Origin: CALKWS01 sp051020515
GTDB lineage: Bacteria; Actinomycetota; Actinomycetes; Actinomycetales; Beutenbergiaceae
Reading direction: 5' to 3'
Assembly: GCF_051020515.1 (NCBI RefSeq)
Contig: NZ_CP194857.1
Coordinates: forward strand, 2,046,001-2,110,000
DNA length: 64,000 nucleotides
Shown here one piece after another: positions 62,379 to 64,000 of the stretch. Made by a program: the position numbers and the translations under genes. Position 1 is the first letter of the stretch, and every line of letters begins with the position of its first letter. The notes under the pieces were generated by a model. That model made no database searches and was not told the DNA's origin. It worked only from the letters and a program-made list of their open reading frames with translations.

Positions 62379-64000
62379 ATGTTGAAGACCAGACGCCTGA
62401 TGGCCGGAGTTGCCGTAACCGCTGCGACCGCCCTTGTGCTGGCGGCGTGCAACGGCGGAACCGGGGACGACCCCGATGCCGACCCGGTGGACACCGACGA
62501 CACCGACTCCACCGGCGAGGCCCAGGACAGTTCGCTGACCATCGGCTGGAACCAGTCCTTCTATGAGTACAACAACGACTCCCGCACCGGGAACGCCACC
62601 GCGAACGCCAACATCCTGTACCTGATGAACGAGTCGTTCCGGTACTTCGACCAGGAGCTGGAACTGCAGCGCAACGAGGGCTTCGGCACCTTCGACATGG
62701 TCAGCGAGACGGACGAGGGGATGACGATGGAGTTCATCCTCTCCGATGAGGCGTACTGGTACGGCGGCCCGGAGCCGGTGGAGGTCGACGCGGCCGACCT
62801 GATGCTGTACTGGGCGGCGCACTCCGGCCACCGCAACACCCTGGCGGACGACGACGAGGTGATCGCCCAGGTCGAGTCCGAGCTGTTCGAGGAGTACGCG
62901 CAGGAGGGCGACGACGGCGAACCGGAGATCCCCGAGGAGATCCAGGACGACTACGACCAGGCCGTCCAGGACGAGGCCGCCCAACGGCTCGACGCCGAGA
63001 ACGAGGTGTTCTTCAACGGCACCCGCGCCAGCACCATCGGCCTGATCCAGGAGATGCCCGAGATCATCGCCGACGGCAAGGGCGTGACCTTCGACTACTC
63101 GGTGCCGTACGTGGACTGGGAGTACGACTTCGACGTCGGCGTGCCGGCGCACGTGGTCGGCATGCGCGCCCTGGACATCGAGGACCCCCAGGAAGCCAAG
63201 GACGCGGTGATCGCCGCCATCCAGGACAACGACGTGGAGGCGCTGTCCTCCATCGCCGCGTTCTGGAACACCGGCTTCCAGTTCGGTGACACCCTGCCCG
63301 ATGACGAACTGGTGTACCTGTCCTCCGGGGCGTACCTGATGACCGAGTTCCAGCGGGACCAGTACCTGACGCTGACCGCGAACGAGGACTACACCGGCGA
63401 TCGGCCGGCCGCGATCCAGGAGATCACCGTCACCATCTCCGGTGACCCGATGAGCCACATCCAGGCCCTGCAGAACCAGGAGGTGCACCTGGTCCAGCCG
63501 CAGGCCACCCCGGACACGCTGGCCGCTCTGGAGAACCTGGGCGAGTTGGTCGGGGTCTACACCGGTGACGGACCCACGTATGAGCACGTCACCCTGGCCG
63601 TGGACAACGGCGGCCCGTTCGACCCGGAGACCTACGGGGGCGACGCCGACACCGCCCGGGATGTGCGCAACGCGTTCCTGAACCTGATCCCGCGCCAGGA
63701 GATCGTGGAGACCCAGGTGCAGCCGCTGTACCCCGAGGCCGAGGTGCGTCACTCCTACACCCAGGTGCCGGGCTCACCGGACTACGACCAGATGGTCGAG
63801 ACCAACCAGATGCCGCAGACCTGGCCGGTGGAGACCGACCTGGACGCGGCGACCGAGTTGCTGGAGAACGCCGGGGTGGAGACCCCGGTGCCGGTCCGGG
63901 TGATGTACGACCCGAACAACGCCCGCCGCTCCAACATCTACGAACTGATGCGCGAGTCGGTGGAGCGCGAGGGCCTGTTCGAGCTGGTCGACGTCGGCGA
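62379..64000 (+). CDS. ABC transporter family 5 (peptide-type) binding lipoprotein, 3' truncated by window
   Basis: The ATG at 62379 follows AGGAGG very closely; a TTG at 62382 is an alternative with better spacing. The product has a signal peptide with lipobox V-L-A-A-C (Cys24), an acidic Asp/Thr linker, and a family 5 extracellular solute-binding fold over more than 500 residues, open at the window end. These proteins bind oligopeptides, nickel or other large ligands. Its permease and ATPase genes presumably follow outside the window. It ties the preceding hydrolases to an uptake system. Confidence 0.92.
   Translation, partial: MLKTRRLMAGVAVTAATALVLAACNGGTGDDPDADPVDTDDTDSTGEAQDSSLTIGWNQSFYEYNNDSRTGNATANANILYLMNESFRYFDQELELQRNEGFGTFDMVSETDEGMTMEFILSDEAYWYGGPEPVEVDAADLMLYWAAHSGHRNTLADDDEVIAQVESELFEEYAQEGDDGEPEIPEEIQDDYDQAVQDEAAQRLDAENEVFFNGTRASTIGLIQEMPEIIADGKGVTFDYSVPYVDWEYDFDVGVPAHVVGMRALDIEDPQEAKDAVIAAIQDNDVEALSSIAAFWNTGFQFGDTLPDDELVYLSSGAYLMTEFQRDQYLTLTANEDYTGDRPAAIQEITVTISGDPMSHIQALQNQEVHLVQPQATPDTLAALENLGELVGVYTGDGPTYEHVTLAVDNGGPFDPETYGGDADTARDVRNAFLNLIPRQEIVETQVQPLYPEAEVRHSYTQVPGSPDYDQMVETNQMPQTWPVETDLDAATELLENAGVETPVPVRVMYDPNNARRSNIYELMRESVEREGLFELVDVG

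Noticed and set aside
61713..63752. Long antisense frame opposite the second DUF885 gene and the binding protein
   Set aside because: The plus-strand genes have motifs, ribosome binding sites and lipobox; the antisense product is Val/Leu/Gly/His-rich noise.
1..64000. CRISPR array, tRNA or rRNA gene
   Set aside because: No regularly spaced repeats with unique spacers, cloverleaf sequence or rRNA-like segment was noticed when reading the window.

Overview
This is a high-GC, gene-dense stretch of chromosome. It most likely comes from an actinomycete, perhaps of the Micrococcales. Pointers are a groEL with two CIRCE boxes, DUF3263 and LytR C-terminal-domain proteins side by side, a DUF222/HNH endonuclease, a WXG100 protein, an XPB-type helicase, an F420/flavin LLM oxidoreductase and many GTG starts. 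The taxonomic placement is inference; no rRNA or tRNA gene, CRISPR array or origin was seen.

Layout. Positions 1-6405 hold a sialic-acid type catabolic operon: solute-binding protein, two permeases, Gfo/Idh oxidoreductase, NanA-like lyase, ROK kinase, NanE. Its gene order suggests use of 2,7-anhydro-sialic acid. Positions 6490-22922 are mainly housekeeping: SDR, P-type ATPase, SGNH hydrolase, uracil-DNA glycosylase, DUF3263, LytR_C, GH15, an FAD oxidoreductase, groEL with CIRCE and terminator, a DUF4031-HD protein, HNH, WXG100 and an IMPase. A complete ISL3-family insertion sequence with terminal inverted repeats and an 8-bp target duplication lies at 23823-25294. Positions 25402-32127 carry an SDR, a NYN protein, a PspA/TPM envelope-stress pair, a glutamine amidotransferase and another SDR. 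Positions 32262-38451 form a stress block: a CstR-like repressor, a divergent arsR/arsM pair, fhs, a thioredoxin-DUF302 operon with the same operator as the CstR-like gene, and a hemerythrin.

Positions 38510-48398 are sugar and nucleoside catabolism: an aldo/keto reductase with a lactonase-type amidohydrolase, then a nucleoside hydrolase, CUT1-type importer, PfkB kinase and LacI operon, and a sugar porter. After the XPB helicase, a GntR regulator faces an operon of Fe3+/organophosphate-type ABC importer plus IMPase-family phosphatase (51273-56004). Positions 56207-64000 are a tightly packed cluster of amidohydrolase, TIGR04076 protein, LLM oxidoreductase, two DUF885 metallopeptidase-like proteins and a peptide-type binding protein cut by the window end. 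It looks like uptake and hydrolysis of an unknown amide or peptide.

Eleven otherwise intact genes each carry one single-base frameshift (ten losses, one gain). Several sit in homopolymer runs. The spread over unrelated and core genes points to residual assembly indels rather than real gene decay; these genes are typed here as pseudogenes, with the restored product named.
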